Shown here in pieces: positions 47,003 through 59,979 of a stretch of DNA of 64,000 nt; position 1 is the stretch's first letter; each line of letters begins with the position of its first letter. The notes under the pieces were generated by a model that did no database searches, was not told the origin of the DNA, and worked only from the letters and a program-made list of their open reading frames with translations. The DNA comes from Cliona cf. orientalis. Lineage: Eukaryota; Porifera; Demospongiae; Clionaida; Clionaidae. The translations under genes were made by a program, and so were the position numbers. The stretch covers positions 1,054,001 to 1,118,000 of the forward strand of contig OZ005693.1 of assembly GCA_963930775.1 (NCBI GenBank), in the 5' to 3' direction.

Positions 47003-50000
47003 ATGCCATATTGGAGCATTGGAGAGTGGAGAGCCCGCATTGGGTCTTCATGGTGTGCCCTGGGCCGCCCATTCAAGATGAGGTCACCATTTAGAGGAAA
47101 GACTCACAGAGGTTTGACGCTGAGTCAAGGAGCAGCAACACTCTTTCTGTTGATGATGTCAATTGGAGTCAATCTTGGGCTACACACTTTAGTAGCAAGG
47201 GGATATCATCTCCCACTATTGAGTGAGTGGTATGCATGGTCAACATGATTTTTAGTTTGCCACAATATCTGCCTTACAGTCAGTTAAGTGCATGGCTCAT
47301 GCTCTTCTTGCAGATGTTTCCAAAGGTGACAGAATGTATTTGATCAATCTTGGCTTGGTTCTCACCCTGATCCTTCAGATTACCTCTGCTCTAATCTACC
47401 AATTATTATCCATGGCCATCAAACGATCAAAATCTGGTGTTGGTGGTGATTTATCAGAGAGCCTTTCCTTCAGAACTTGCTTTGTTTACTACTCAATCTT
47501 CCTGATGCTGAAAATGATTAATCCATCAATGCATCCAGTCCACTGGCTAATCATCTCAGGTAGCTATAGGGAGTTCTCTGTATAGTATTATTAATTTTGA
47601 GTGTGTGCAACATTCATACATAATATTAATTTATATAAGGCCCCAATTCCTTGATTATTAGTTTCTCATCAGGTAGTTTCCCAACATACCATGCGGGCGG
47701 GCGGGTATTACCATTATTTAATTAATGTTGACCACAACTTATGCAACACTTGAAAGGCACATAAACGCATGGTGCTGCCTGGGCAAACATTGCTATTGGC
47801 ACACACAAACAGTATACTAGTCATAAAAGTGGCATCAAGAGTGTCAGTCATGAAAGTAGCATGGTTAGGCAGTACACAGATGCTTACCAGAGCCATAGCA
47901 CCCCCTAGCTCTTCAACAACATTGTAGCTAACTGCTGCACATGGTCGGTCACGTGATTGTCCACGCCTTTTATTAACGTCATTGGAATGCACTAATGAAA
48001 TAATGGTGATAAATTCTAACTTGAAAGATTGATGCGGGCGGTTGATGAGAAACTAATAATCAACGAATTGGGGCCTAATGTTATTTGTTGGTAGTTGCCT
48101 AGCAACCAAAGTTTTTATAGGCAATTTGCCGGCTATGGGAAGGGGTTGGGTCATCATAAAGTAGGCCAATGATGAACAGAGGTCAACTACCAACAAAATA
48201 ATTATCTGCCAGTAATTGGGGTGCATTCGACCATGCATCTCATGCACCCCAATTACTGGCAGATAACTATTATATGCATAATATAATTTTGTGTATGTAT
48301 TATGTATATTATTCTGATTATGCATTCAGTCATACAGACAGTGGATTGTCTGATATCTTTGAGTGTTCTATGCAAAGCCCTGGCCAATAAGCAGGACCTG
48401 GTGGAGAAGCTGCATTATGTCGATACTAAAGTAGATGTTGTGATGATGACCAAGCTCCAGGGTACATGGGTGTTGGCAGTGGCAAAAGCGGTGCTGGATG
48501 TTGCGTTATCAGTAGTTGCTTCTGTCATCTTATCTCTACTACTGATATCTGGAGATGTCGAGGAGAACCCTGGACCTGTTGGAGGTATGTATATAATTAT
48601 AACAACACGTTACATTGCTTGACGATATAATAATATACAAAATTTATATCATGCATAATATTAATGTCTGTTCATATAGATATTGATTTTGATTCCATTG
48701 ATACAACGGAATTGAGTAAGTTATTAATAATTTATGCACCAACTGCATGATCTTGAGGAATTAATTTGCTCATCTTAGACGAAGATGATCTGTCCACAAT
48801 CATTGAGGAGATACTGCCCTTAGAATCAAGATACTACAATCTTGGTCGATCACTGAATTTGAAAATCACGGACTTGCGAAAGATTCGTGATGAACATCCT
48901 AGTGATTCAGATGGTCTCGAAGATGTATTGCTCCTGTGGCTTAATCAAAAGTATGATAAGAAGAAACATGGTCCACCCACATGGCGGATGCTGGTGGAAG
49001 CTGTCGACAGAAAGAGCGGTGGAGACAATCACGAGCTGGCCAAACAAATTGCAGTGAATCATTCAGCAGGTAGTATATTATAACTAATCATATAGTTATT
49101 TTGTCTCTATACAAAAGTCCCATAGACTAAGTGTGCAATTATTTTCTTAATTGCACACTTATTTGCTTAGTAATGCACCTATCAATGTAATGCCCCACTA
49201 CCCCCCTCCCGGGCACCATAGGGGCTAGGTGGGGATTTGACTAATAAACTCGTCAACTTCCCGTAAGGTGGGGCCAGCCTCGTCTGTCAAATCCCCACTC
49301 TATCCCCCTTCTAGGGTGGGGAAATGATAGGGGATTTGACAAATACCGAATATATGCATGTCAAATGCCCCTGTCTGGGGCTTGGTTTTCTATGTGAATC
49401 CCCCTGTGTTGCCCCCTATAGCGCCCGGGAGGGGGGTAGTGGGGCATTATATTGATAGGTGCATAATTGCACACTTACTGACCGACAGCGGCGCGCGCTG
49501 GACCAATCAGATCGCCCGTACGATCATAGCAACAAGCATCAGCCCAGCAACGGCGCGGTCGGAACGAGTCCTTGAATGGCGGATAGCTGAGCTGGCCACC
49601 ATGGCGTTGTGGAGATCGACAGAGAAGGCTTTGTAGAAGTCATCGAGCTAGACCCTTTCTCTTCGCTTGTATCTATGCGTCTGCTCTGCTGTCAGAATAC
49701 TGAGCTCTAGAACAAGCGAGCGAAACGGTGCCCTCGGACCGTATTCCTCGTGGATGCATAATAATTATGACAGTGAGGCGTGGTCAAGACTTCAGTTAGC
49801 ATAATAGCTTCTTGTGATTGTTGAACTCGTCGACCACTTACCAACACTGACCTTACAGCAACATTCTTGTGGTTGGCCTTGTGCCTCAGCTACAACAGTG
49901 GCTGCCCCACAGCTCCTTTGCTAACTGCTAACTGTACTATATGATTAATATGCAATCACATGAATTCTCGTGCAATTGTGGGAAATAATTGCACTCGTTA

Positions 50001-53000
50001 TGTATTAGAAGGATAAATTGCACTCGGCTTCGCCTCGTGCAATTACTTTCCTTCTAATACATAACTCATGCAATTATTTCCCAAATTGCACTCGAATTCA
50101 TGTGATTACCTATACTAATTATTTGGATCATATCTGCCTGTATGCAAATTGAATACAATAATTGGTAATGCATCAGGTGGAAATGCTGTGGCTAAATTAA
50201 TGTGACAGTCTAATAAAGTGTAATTTTTACCCCTATAAAAACTCGTGACTCATGACTTAGAATTTGCGTTTTTTTATCATACACTGCATGGCCAAGGAAG
50301 TGATCAGTGTATTATTTGATCCTTGCATTCCAGCTTCAAATAATTAGTTGTAGAAATATTAAATAATATTTTTTATAAATTGACCAGTCGCATCCCTACA
50401 GTTTTTTAAAACCTGTAGTACTTGGAATGTACAGTATAGTACAGTTTTTTTAAAACCAGTAGTACTTGGAATGTATAGGATAGTCTGTTTTGGTATAGCT
50501 ACTGCCGTTCAATGCATATTAACATTTTTAGCAGGAAGTTTGACTGCATCCCTTCAGGAGGAAACTAAGCCAAAAGCATGTGACACTGAAGGTGAGCATC
50601 TTGAAGCAGTATACTTAGAGATATTATCATGAGTACTAGTTTGCACTGTAGAATTCGATGCAGATGTCCTCAGTATTAACAATATAAAAGAAGTGCTTGA
50701 TGAGATGTGGGACTATCGTGCCAGATGGAAGTTCATTGGAATCCAGTTACACATTGATACCGGTACACTTGATGCAATTGAGAAAGACTGCAAAACGGTT
50801 GATGACTGCCTTTTAAGGATGATTAAGGGCTGGCTCAGAAACAGTCCAAGACCAACATTGACTCAAGAAAGTATCAGAGTAGCTCTTCGATCTAAGCATG
50901 TCTCAAATGCAGCAGGTACTATTATGCAAGCAAGCTTGATTTATAATAATAATATTATGGTTCTATAATGATATTATTATGAGGTAGCTACTATAATGAA
51001 TGCATGATAATGCTTAGCTCACTGCATGAATGGTGGCTATAGCATAGCAAGACGATAGTAATCTTATGCCTGTTTACTACCCTGTATGCTCTTATAACTG
51101 TAGCTGATGATAGAAAGTCTGAAGTCACAGCATCTAATGACAAATTAGAAGAATTTACTGCATACTTGAAATCACTCTATAAAGCCAAGACTCAAGCTAG
51201 CTTCAGTGGTGATGACCACTGGCCTCCTCCGGTAACTGACAAAGTGTTTAGTTTGGCAATGATCATGCCAGAACAAGTGCAGCGAAGAAATATTGACGAT
51301 CATTTCATACGTGAGACTATTACAGGCAAAATAGATGATATTTTACGAAGAAAGGTTCCCATTACACTTGAACAAATCTTTGAAAAAACTGAACAAAAGA
51401 AAATATTGATTGAAGGAGCCCCAGGATGTGGGAAGAGTACCCTCTCTCTGCACATTTGCCATGAGTGGGTAGCTGATCGATTATTGAAAGAATACAGTCA
51501 AGTCATATTGGTGAAATTGCGTGAAGAAGTAGTTCAAAATGCCAAGAGCATAGCTGATTTGTTACCAAAACGAGACGGCACAATGGGACAAAATGCAGAG
51601 AAGGAGATAACTGCTCATGATGGAGAAGGTGTTCTCTTCATTTTTGATGGCTGGGACGAGCTACCAGAGAAAGCACCAGGCCGTTCCATCATCAGAGACA
51701 TACTAGACTGCAAACAGCTACACAAAAGCTCTGTAGTCATCACATCTCGCCCCATCTCATCAATGAATCTTCATAAGCTTGTTAACACTCGAATTGAAAT
51801 CTTGGGATTCACAAAACCTGAACTGCAGAAGTACTTTACTGGATGTCTGGTAGATGATCATGATAAGGTCAAGGAACTGCAGCAAAGAATCAAAGAAAAC
51901 CCAGTTGTAGAAGGCAGCTGCTACTTACCTTTGAATGCCAGCATCCTGGTCCACCTTTTCAAGTGTGATGGTGTACTTCCACATACTCAATTTGGCATTT
52001 TCTCTGCACTTACCTGTAACTGCATATTTCGGAATCTGAAAAAGAAGAAGGAGCAACTTGATATACCTGGAATAAAGTCACTGGATAAGCTCCCAACTGC
52101 TATTCAAAGTCACTTTGAATGTATTTGTGAGATGGCATACAAGGGAGTGATAGAAGACAACATAACCTTTGACCTTGAACGCAGTTTCAACACTCTTGGT
52201 TTACTTCAGGGAGTAGAAAGCTTTGCTAGTGGAATGCCATCACACTCCTACAACTTCCTCCATCTCTCCATACAGGAACTGTTGGCGGCCATTCACATGG
52301 CTACCAAGATGGATCCGAGTGAGCAGGTGGCACAATTCAAGGAACTCTTTGGTCGGGCTCGCTTTAGCGCTGTGTTCCAGTTTTATGCTGCCAAAACTAA
52401 ACTTAAAACACAAGGAATGGATGAAATCGTTACCTTAGTTGTACAGACGTGTATGCAAGACAGTGAATTAACAGAATTAACACCTCATTCTGGTACCAAC
52501 TCTGATCTGGATTCAGGTGGCTCCAGCTTGGGCCACAAATCCCAACCGCTTCTTCTCTCATTGCTACACTGTCTCTTTGAAGCTCAAGATGAGACTCTGT
52601 GTCAGCTGGTAGCCAAGGAACTCAAAGGGGAGCTGCGAGGTCTAGAGTGGATCAGCCTCAGTCCAGCAGATTGTCTGTCTGTGGGCTACTTTCTCACCCA
52701 TTGTAGACAATTCAAAGTGTACCTAGGAAACTGTTCCATGGATGCTGATGGGTGCAAGGCTTTATTCAGGAAGGATAAACAATATGACCTTGAATATCTT
52801 GAGTACGTGAATTTGGCGCTAGTCTGGCCATAGGTTACTTGGTCTAAGGTCTGGTGTACTTTTAGGTTCTTGAATAGCCACAAATGTCCACTTGGGCACT
52901 TTTAGTTCACAGGCTGGTGCAATTCACCACTTGTAGTTTTACTGAAGCAGCTTTAGGCTTGTCACCCTCAGAGCCTACTGTAAAACTGCCTATTGCCACC

Positions 53001-56000
53001 GTATATACATATCCTTTGTGGCAGAGAAGGGCGTCATACTAATAACATGTTGACAGCAAGTAGCCTGCCCTCCAAAGCAAGCTAGTCTCGCAAGCCAGAC
53101 TGCTCCCACCACAGCGTTTAGTTCAATTTTTGCGTTCATCCTGAAAGAACTGAGAGCGGTCCGGTATCGAGACTATTAAAAAGCAAGCATATGACAAGCG
53201 TTTTTAAATTTAAAGTATCCTACAAACCAGCTCCATCAAATTGAATAGCTTCGGGCTTCTTTTTGAAACCGCCATAGCCAAAGGTAACAGCTAGCCTTTG
53301 GCCAAATGCAGCTGCTGCCTAGCGGCGTTAATTAACTTTAATAACATCCGGTAATTAATGTGGTTGCCATGACAGCATCGAACTTTACCACAACTTGTAC
53401 CTTGCGTAATTATTGCCCCAGTATCATACTACTCACTATTACTTACTATACTGTTGCCATGGTGATAAGATTAAAATTCCTCTAAATTGTTTCTTATTAA
53501 CAATTACTAAACACCTAGACTTAATGCTAGTTACCTACTTATTATAATTAACAGCTAGAGAGTAGCTACAATAATGATGTCTACTTACTAGACTAGCTAG
53601 GTGAGTTAGTGTGTCATGGCAGTCGGTGTCTTCCTCTCTCCTTCCACTCACAGCCTCGAGGCCAACTCCATCGGCGATGGAGGAGCCAAGGCCCTGTCCG
53701 ACGCCATCAAGACAATGGCTAATCTTAAGACGTTGAGGTAAGTTGACCTAGCTACAGTAATGTTGTCTACTTACTAGACTAGCTAGGTGAGTTAGTGTGT
53801 CACGGCAGTCGGCGTCTTCCTCTCTCCTTCCACTCACAGCCTCACCTACAACTCCATTGGCGCTGAAGGAGCCAAGGCCCTGTCCGACGCCATCAAGACA
53901 ATGGCTAATCTTAAGGTGTTGAGGTAAGTTGACCTAGCTACAATAATGTTGTCTACTTACTAGACTAGCTAGGTGAGTTAGTGTGTCATGGCGGTCGGTG
54001 TCTTCCTCTCTCCTTCCACTCACAGCCTCAGGGACAACTCCATCAGCGATGAAGGAGCCAAGGCCCTGTCCAACGCCATCAAGACAATGGCTAATCTTAA
54101 GACGTTGGAGTAAGTTGACCTAGCTACAATAATGTTGTCTACTTACTAGACTAGCTAGGTGAGTTAGTGTGTCATGGCGGTCGGTGTCTTCCTCTCTCCT
54201 TCCGAGGAAGGTGCAATATTGGCTATTTAGACATATTATACTTTATACCTATTATATATAAGTGTATAGTATGGTATTATTTAGTATTAAGTGTAGACTA
54301 TAAAGTGTAATAGTCTAAAGTGTAAAGTATCAAAAGTACCACTACATTTTATCAAGCAATACACAATATTATTATGGACTTAACTACCAGAGAATGTCTA
54401 AAGTGTCTAATGTGTCAATATTGCATTGATTAGACTCACTATATACACACATTAGACTGCAGTTCACAATAGACTGTATAAAATTGGTGTGTATAAACTA
54501 GATCTACGGTAACTTTAATTAATAGATCTATAATGCGAGGCCATGTCTAAAGTGTCTAAAATGTCAATATTGCATTGATTAGACTCACTATATACACACA
54601 TTAGACTGCAGTTAACAATAGACTGTATAAAGTTGGTATGTATAAACCAGATCTACGGTATAACTTTAATTAATAGATCTATAATGCGAGGCCATGTCTA
54701 AAGTGTCTAAAATGTCAATATTGCATTGATTAGACTCACTATATACACACATTAGACTGCAGTTAACAATAGACTGTATAAAGTTGGTATGTATAAACCA
54801 GATCTACGGTAACTTTAATTAATAGATCTATAATGCGAGGCCATGTCTAAAGTGTCTAAAATGTCAATATTGCATTGATTAGACTCACTATATACACACA
54901 TTAGACTGCAGTTAACAATAGACTGTATAAAATTGGTGTGTATAAACTAGATCTACGGTATTAATAGATCTATAATGCGAGGCCATGTCTAAAGTGTCTA
55001 AAATGTCAATATTGCATTGATTAGACTCACTATATACACACATTAGACTGCAGTTAACAATAGACTGTATAAAGTTGGTATGTATAAACTAGATCTACGG
55101 TAACTTTAATTAATAGATCTATAATGCGAGGCCATGTCTAAAGTGTCTAAAGTGTCAATATTGCATTGATTAGACTCACTATATACACACATTAGACTGC
55201 AGTTCACAATAGACTATATAGAGTTGGTGTGTATAGACTACGTACAATTACTTTATAATAGAAAAGAATGCCAAAAGTGTCAATGGTCGAGTGCTTTCGT
55301 TTTAATGACATATAAAATTATTTGAGGGGAAATGACTGGTCTCATTATCATTAATGTTTGGCAGAGTCGTCGAGTGCTTAAACAGTAAAAATAATATATT
55401 ATTTGGCAGGGCATTTAAACATTACGTTTGGCAGAGGGTCGAGGTATTCAAACATTACATTTAATACACTCGGCGGGGGTCGTGGCATTTAAACATTGAA
55501 ATACGTTTGGCAGGGGGGTCGTGGCGTTTAAACATTAAATAGTATGCCAGGGGGTTGTGGCATTTAAACATTAAAATATGTTTGGCAGGGGTATCGTGGC
55601 GTTTAAACATTAAATAGTTTGGCAGGGGGGTCATGGCGTTAAATATGTTTGGCAGGGGGGTTGTGGCGTTTAAACATTAAATGGTTTGGCAGGGGGGTTG
55701 TGGTATTTAAACATTAAATAGTTTGGCAAGGGGGTTGAGGCACTTTATATACATTATACACATACAGTATAATGTTGCACATAATATATTATCTGTATAG
55801 AGTGTGCATGTATATAGCGCATATAATGTGACAACTGTAGACACTTTAGACACTGTAGACACTTCAGACAAGATTAAGTTTAAAGGCATTGTGTCCATAC
55901 ATAAGGCCTAATTGCTTCTTAACGAGCTCATTAGTTCAAAAATTCAATTAAAGTGGGCACAGGAAGTACGGGCGCGCCCAATATCACGGTATAGTCCACG

Positions 56001-56728
56001 GAAGTACGCGGAGATCGAACACGTGCAGCGCAGAAGACATTCGCGACGGTTGAGTTGAGAAGCCTGCAATCTTCGGTTATGGACAGCTAAAGAGTAAGAA
56101 AACTGATAAGTAAAGGATCGAGAGCCTACACGATGCCTAGAAAGTCGAACGCCCAGCAGAGCGAGCCTCAGCGGGCAGATTTGAATGTACACGCGAACTT
56201 ATCAGCCATCCGCCACGCCCAGTGTTCATTTACCGCGTGGGCGAGTGCGGCTTCAATTAGCAGGCAATCAGCGCTTATAGCATGACACAATGCCTTTAAA
56301 GACTGAATTTATACAATATTATGTGACATCATCTAATGTATGTATACAAGGTATCTAATATTGGAGAACCATCTACAATTCACTTTAGACAGTCTACAGT
56401 CTATACTTATCGTATAATGTGTCTAATCTGCCAATATTGCACCTTTATGCTCCTTCCACTCACAGCCTCTATGGCAACTCCATCGGCACTGAAGGAGCCA
56501 AGGCCCTGTCCAATGCCATCAAGACAATGGCTATAAATCTTCAGGTGTTGAAGTAAGTTGACCTAGCTACAGTAATGTTGTCTACTTACTAGACTAGCTA
56601 GGTGAGTTAGTGTGTCATGGCGGTCGGCCTCTCCTTCCACCCACAGCCTCCAGAGGAACTACGCCATTGCCGACTATAGAATAAGAGCTCTTAGAGAAGC
56701 TGCTAAAGAGAAAGGCATAAAATTATAG
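47003..56728 (+). CDS. NLR immune sensor, copy B: membrane module-2A-DEATH-DEATH-NACHT-LRR
   Basis: The predicted exons are 47003-47222, 47314-47559, 48330-48584, 48680-48715, 48779-49069, 50532-50591, 50652-50915, 51104-52802, LRR exons 53654-53737, 53840-53923, 54026-54109, 56466-56552 and a terminal exon 56647-56728 (TAG). The total is 1163 codons, fully in phase. The domain order equals copy A: a 237-residue hydrophobic module, 2A motif GDVEENPGP, DEATH folds, and NACHT with Walker A GAPGCGKST and Walker B FIFDGWDEL. Only five LRR exons follow, against eleven. The fourth is 87 bp (one extra codon). Several introns hold elements absent from copy A: MITEs at 47639-48075 and 49174-49463, and a hAT-like element at 54204-56449. 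Open frame and intact motifs argue that both copies are functional genes. Confidence 0.85.
47639..48075. mobile_element. MITE, GGCC/TWA family, in NLR copy B intron 2
   Basis: The ends are 'ggccccaattccttgattatt' shortened to its 19-bp core and complement, with TAA at 47636-47638 and 48076-48078. 'gtttctcatc' and 'gatgagaaac' lie inside, next to 'cgggcgggcggg'. It is absent from copy A. Confidence 0.8.
48198..48272. repeat. Small hairpin 'taattggggtgca'
   Basis: 'ttatctgccagtaattgggg' pairs with 'ccccaattactggcagataa' around a loop with 'ttcgaccatgcatctcat'. It shares its outer edge with the hairpin cluster at 8985-9108. Confidence 0.7.
48330..48584 (+). other. 2A-like ribosome-skipping exon (copy B)
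   Basis: It encodes a hydrophobic helix ending SLLLISGDVEENPGPVG. All 2A core residues are unchanged from copy A, though neighbouring residues differ (LLA to ISG context, I to V after the Pro). This suggests that the motif is under constraint. Confidence 0.8.
49174..49463. mobile_element. MITE, TGCACCTATC family, TAA duplication
   Basis: The ends are 'tgcacctatcaatgtaatg' and complement, with arms of about 42 bp including 'ccccctcccgggc'. TAA occurs at 49171-49173 and 49464-49466. It sits in the intron between DEATH-1 and the next exon of NLR copy B. It is the second copy of the family at 300-556. Confidence 0.85.
49952..50108. mobile_element. Foldback element on 'attgcactcg'
   Basis: 'aatcacatgaattc' opens and 'gaattcatgtgatta' closes a long stem. 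Inside are 'gggaaataattgcactcg', 'ttatgtattagaagga' and complements, around 'ctcggcttcgcctcg'. It lies in NLR copy B intron sequence. Confidence 0.75.
52803..53653 (+). other. Intron between NACHT and LRR exons, copy B
   Basis: This 851-bp interval starts with the same GTACGT donor as copy A. It contains the small TAGTCT element at 53083-53179. No coding content. Confidence 0.6.
53083..53179. mobile_element. TAGTCT-family MITE, 97 bp, 9-bp duplication
   Basis: It begins 'tagtctcgcaagcc' and ends 'tatcgagactattaa'. AAAGCAAGC is duplicated at 53074-53082 and 53180-53188. Copy A (about 17800-17820) shows a similar empty site. It is the smallest member of the family here. Confidence 0.7.
54394..55265. 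repeat. Tandem array, about 149-bp unit, six copies
   Basis: Units begin 'atgtctaaagtgtctaa' at about 54394, 54543, 54694, 54843, 54985 and 55134. They contain 'attgcattgattagactcac' and 'agatctacggtaactt'. Their AT-rich sequence echoes the element termini (caatattg), as subterminal repeats of hAT elements often do. Confidence 0.9.
55340..55745. repeat. Minisatellite 'gtttggcaggggggt'
   Basis: About ten variable 35-45 bp units each carry 'tttggcaggggg', 'gtggc' and 'tttaaacattaaat'. It lies in the same hAT-like element. Confidence 0.8.
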
Positions 56729-57303
56729 TAAGTCCACAACTGTTGTTTTCATGTACAGTAGAACATTTCCTGACCTAGCCACGCACAAGTACACTACGCT
56801 GTCTCTCTCAGCTACTCACTGACATCAGTCGGTGACGCGCTACAAGCGTAGAGCTCAGCAAGTGGCCTGCATCTTCCCGAGAGCCGCCATAGCTTCTTTT
56901 ATCCTCCCGCTCGCACGGCCGCCATTTTGTAGCGGCTATGTCGAATTTTGAACATCGACCTAGCCGCGCACAAGTAGTGTACACTGTCTCATTTAGTTTC
57001 TCACTAGTCTCTGGTGTAGTAGCACATTCCAAATAGCCGACTGCGAGGGAGAGAGCGCTCCTTTTCGAGCGCTGGTAGCCATCTTTGTCCGCGGCACCTG
57101 CTTCTTTGCCTCTGGCAGTGTATGGCTAGTTTATTGTCAAGTACCTTGTATTTTTTTCCTGCGTTTCGTAGTCTCTTCTTAAAATTATAACAATGTCAAC
57201 GACGTAGAACCTTCACCGCTGGCTCTCAATTAATTTTAATTTTTAGTAGCTACTACCTCACTGACCGTAGCTATAATTATAATAGCTATAGCAGCTCTCT
57301 CTA

Positions 57304-57707
57304 TAGTCTATCAAGCTAGACCCTTTTTCGCCCGACGACCTTTACCTACTCCCTCCACACGCGAAAAAGGGTCTAGCAAAGGTCAGTGTTGGAATGCAAT
57401 TCATTTGGTGAAGCCATACGAGTGCGCGCTTGGCTCAAAAGCAAGAGAACAGCAGCAGATGGCCCAATCCGATGTTATCATGTTTGAAAGTAAGCTCTAA
57501 AAACACTAAAAGCATAGTAGGCCTGGTCTAGTGCCCGTTTTTGCCGATTGCTACTGTACACCCACGCATAAATTGCTTGCATGAATTTCATGAATCTGAT
57601 TGGCCAGACAAAATTTGATTAAACCTGACCTTTGCTAGACCCTTTTTCGCGTGTGGAGGGAGTAGGTAAAGGTCGTCGGGCGAAAAAGGGTCTAGCTTGA
57701 TAGACTA
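57304..57707. mobile_element. TAGTCT-family MITE, 404 bp, perfect 9-bp duplication
   Basis: The ends are 'tagtctatcaagctagaccc' and complement, with arms of about 80 bp containing 'gtcgtcgggcgaaaaagg'-type sequence. CTCTCTCTA is duplicated at 57295-57303 and 57708-57716. Copy A (about 20740) has the empty site. Confidence 0.9.
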
Positions 57708-59047
57708 CTCTCTCTACAGCTGCACGCTCAGCTTGTTCACAATTATCATTAATTAGAATAACTTCCGCATTTTTGTGGCTAATTCTAGACCGGATGTGCT
57801 GCAGTACTAAGTTTATGGTACCAAGTACCAGGGACCTTCTAAAGGGACTACCCCCAGACTACATGGGTAGTAAACCAATCCCAACTGTTTGTATTCTTAC
57901 TGACAATTTTGGTCGCATGCAGAATGATGTTTTGGGGGGGGGGGGGGGTGATGGGGTGATGGAGGGAGCATGGGAGTATTGATTGTTCCTTATACATAAT
58001 GTGGTCTACCATTGCTAGCCAGCCATCCTTCAAGCACCAGCACCAGCATAGTCCCAATTAGAAAAAAAGAATTCGGCTCTTGCTATGATGAAATTATGAT
58101 GAAATCTATGATGAAACCTATGATGTAATTGCTGTGAAATTGTTTCAAAATGTTTAGCGCTCATGAAAGGTTGTTGGGACCCAGAATTCGAACCTAGCGT
58201 AGAAGAGATTATGGACTATCCGATGATATCATTATGGCGTTTCTCTCAGTTCGCTTTCTCTAGCGAGCTCGCTTTTAGGGCAGGGGGATTTCCCTATTCA
58301 GTCGAGCACATGGCAGGTGAAGGTCAACCGGCTCAAGCCACGCACCCCAATACTGTACGCGTATACGGAGCATGCGCAGTTTGTTAATGTGTCCTAGTTC
58401 GAATTTATGGCGGCGTATTCATGAGGGACTCTGGACGTAGTCTCTAAGTTTTTCATTAAGTACACAAATAGGAAAGGTCTGGTCATGTCTATGTACGATT
58501 AATTTTGTTTCGGCACATAATTATGGCAACATTTACGGGTATGTGATGTATGTATTTAATTTGCAGTGTTGACTGAGATATCAGTAATCTGAAAGTAGCA
58601 AAGGACATTACTGTTCACTGATATTACAGTAGAAAAAATTAATGTTATCTTATTTGTATTGATTTATTAATGTACTTTTTGTGTTATTAATTTTTTGTCA
58701 TGAGAAGAGTTCAAAGCACTGATATTACACACATTTCCGGAACCTGTTTTGTTGTTATGTGAATAATAATTACAATGTATGCACTTGCAATAATTGTCAA
58801 TAATAAGTTTTACCCCCAATTGTGCAAGTCACAGCATATTATTTCCTGCAGATAGTGTGGGTTCAAAGCATGATGGACGAGTGGTGATCGAAGTGGGCCA
58901 GGTGTCAATCATGCATGATCACCTATAGCTAGGATAGGATGTGAATTTACCATGATCATACTATTATAAATGTTTGGGGCACCAATAAAGGAGGCATCAA
59001 AATAAAATCTGGACCAGATCTGGATGCAAGTCATAATAATTATAAAT

Positions 59048-59979
59048 GTGAACGCCTGAAGTAAAAATGGTGTTTTAGGCACGTTTGGTGAAATTGAGAA
59101 AAATGAGTTCAAAGTTCAGGAAGTGTAGCTTCCAAACTGTTCATTGCAGCAAGCTGCTATTGCGCATGCACATTGTAGCTGAGTGTAGAATTTTGTTTCC
59201 ATGGTAACCGTGGCGATGACGTCATCGGTGTGCGCTATATAGAATCGATTGTGCCATGATCAGGGAGAGGTGGACAGTTTCATTATTGATAACGATGCCA
59301 AAGGAACCCCCAATGAAGAGGAAAGCGAGGAGAGAGGTTGTGAGGCAGGGATATTCAGCTGGTAAGGCTAGAAGACCTTACTTATACATCTGTACTGGAT
59401 TCTTACCTTGAAGAAGAAGATATTGCCGCAGCGGCTAGCGTTTCAAGTATACTAGTGCTGAAACTGTTTTCCAGGTGTCTGCCCGTTATCAGTAGGCACT
59501 AGGATACATTTTAGGAACTACCTCAGCATGGATTAAAGCTGAAAAGGTGTAAAACTTGACAATTTTCATTCCAGTGACCAGTGACGAGCCTACTCTCACA
59601 GTGGAAGCCGACGCCCACTTTTGTCTACCTAGATTAGTCCTTTGAAATAGGTGATGGACAGTTTGTGAGTTTCCATGACACTTTAATAGGCATTTCTTCA
59701 TTGAATTTTAATGATTGCACCCATATACACATGTTTCATGCAGTTAATTCAATGATATTATTGTTATATTTCATGATAGCCGTGAACACTGTTTATATTG
59801 GTAATAAAGGAACGTTTGTGTACTTGGGTACCTTCAATCAGTTATGACTCCCTATTGGTTCAAGATATGATCATAATTTTTTGCAAGGAAAGTTTTGAGA
59901 TGTTGTATGATAGATTCAAACAAAAAAATCACAAAATGTGGGGTGTGCCTAAAACTCCATTTTTACTTCAGGCGTTCAC
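59048..59979. mobile_element. 932-bp element with GTGAACGCCTGAAG ends
   Basis: 'gtgaacgcctgaagtaaaaa' and its complement form about 38-bp inverted ends, flanked by AAAT on both sides. Copy A has the empty site at about 22210. A short basic frame starting MPKEPPMKRKARREV at 59297 looks like a transposase remnant at best. Confidence 0.75.

Larger units (their letters stand above)
54204..56449. mobile_element. hAT-like non-autonomous element inside the LRR array
   Basis: The ends share 'aaggtgcaatattggc' and its complement ('gccaatattgcacctt'). The target CTCCTTCC is duplicated at 54196-54203 and 56450-56457, the 8-bp size typical of hAT. It has split the polypyrimidine tract of an LRR acceptor. 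The right-hand copy of the target still feeds 'actcacag' at 56458, so the next LRR exon keeps its splice site. It contains two tandem arrays and no transposase. Confidence 0.85.

Noticed and set aside
54394..55265. CRISPR-like or centromeric satellite array
   Set aside because: Six head-to-tail units lie inside a defined transposable element with an 8-bp target duplication.
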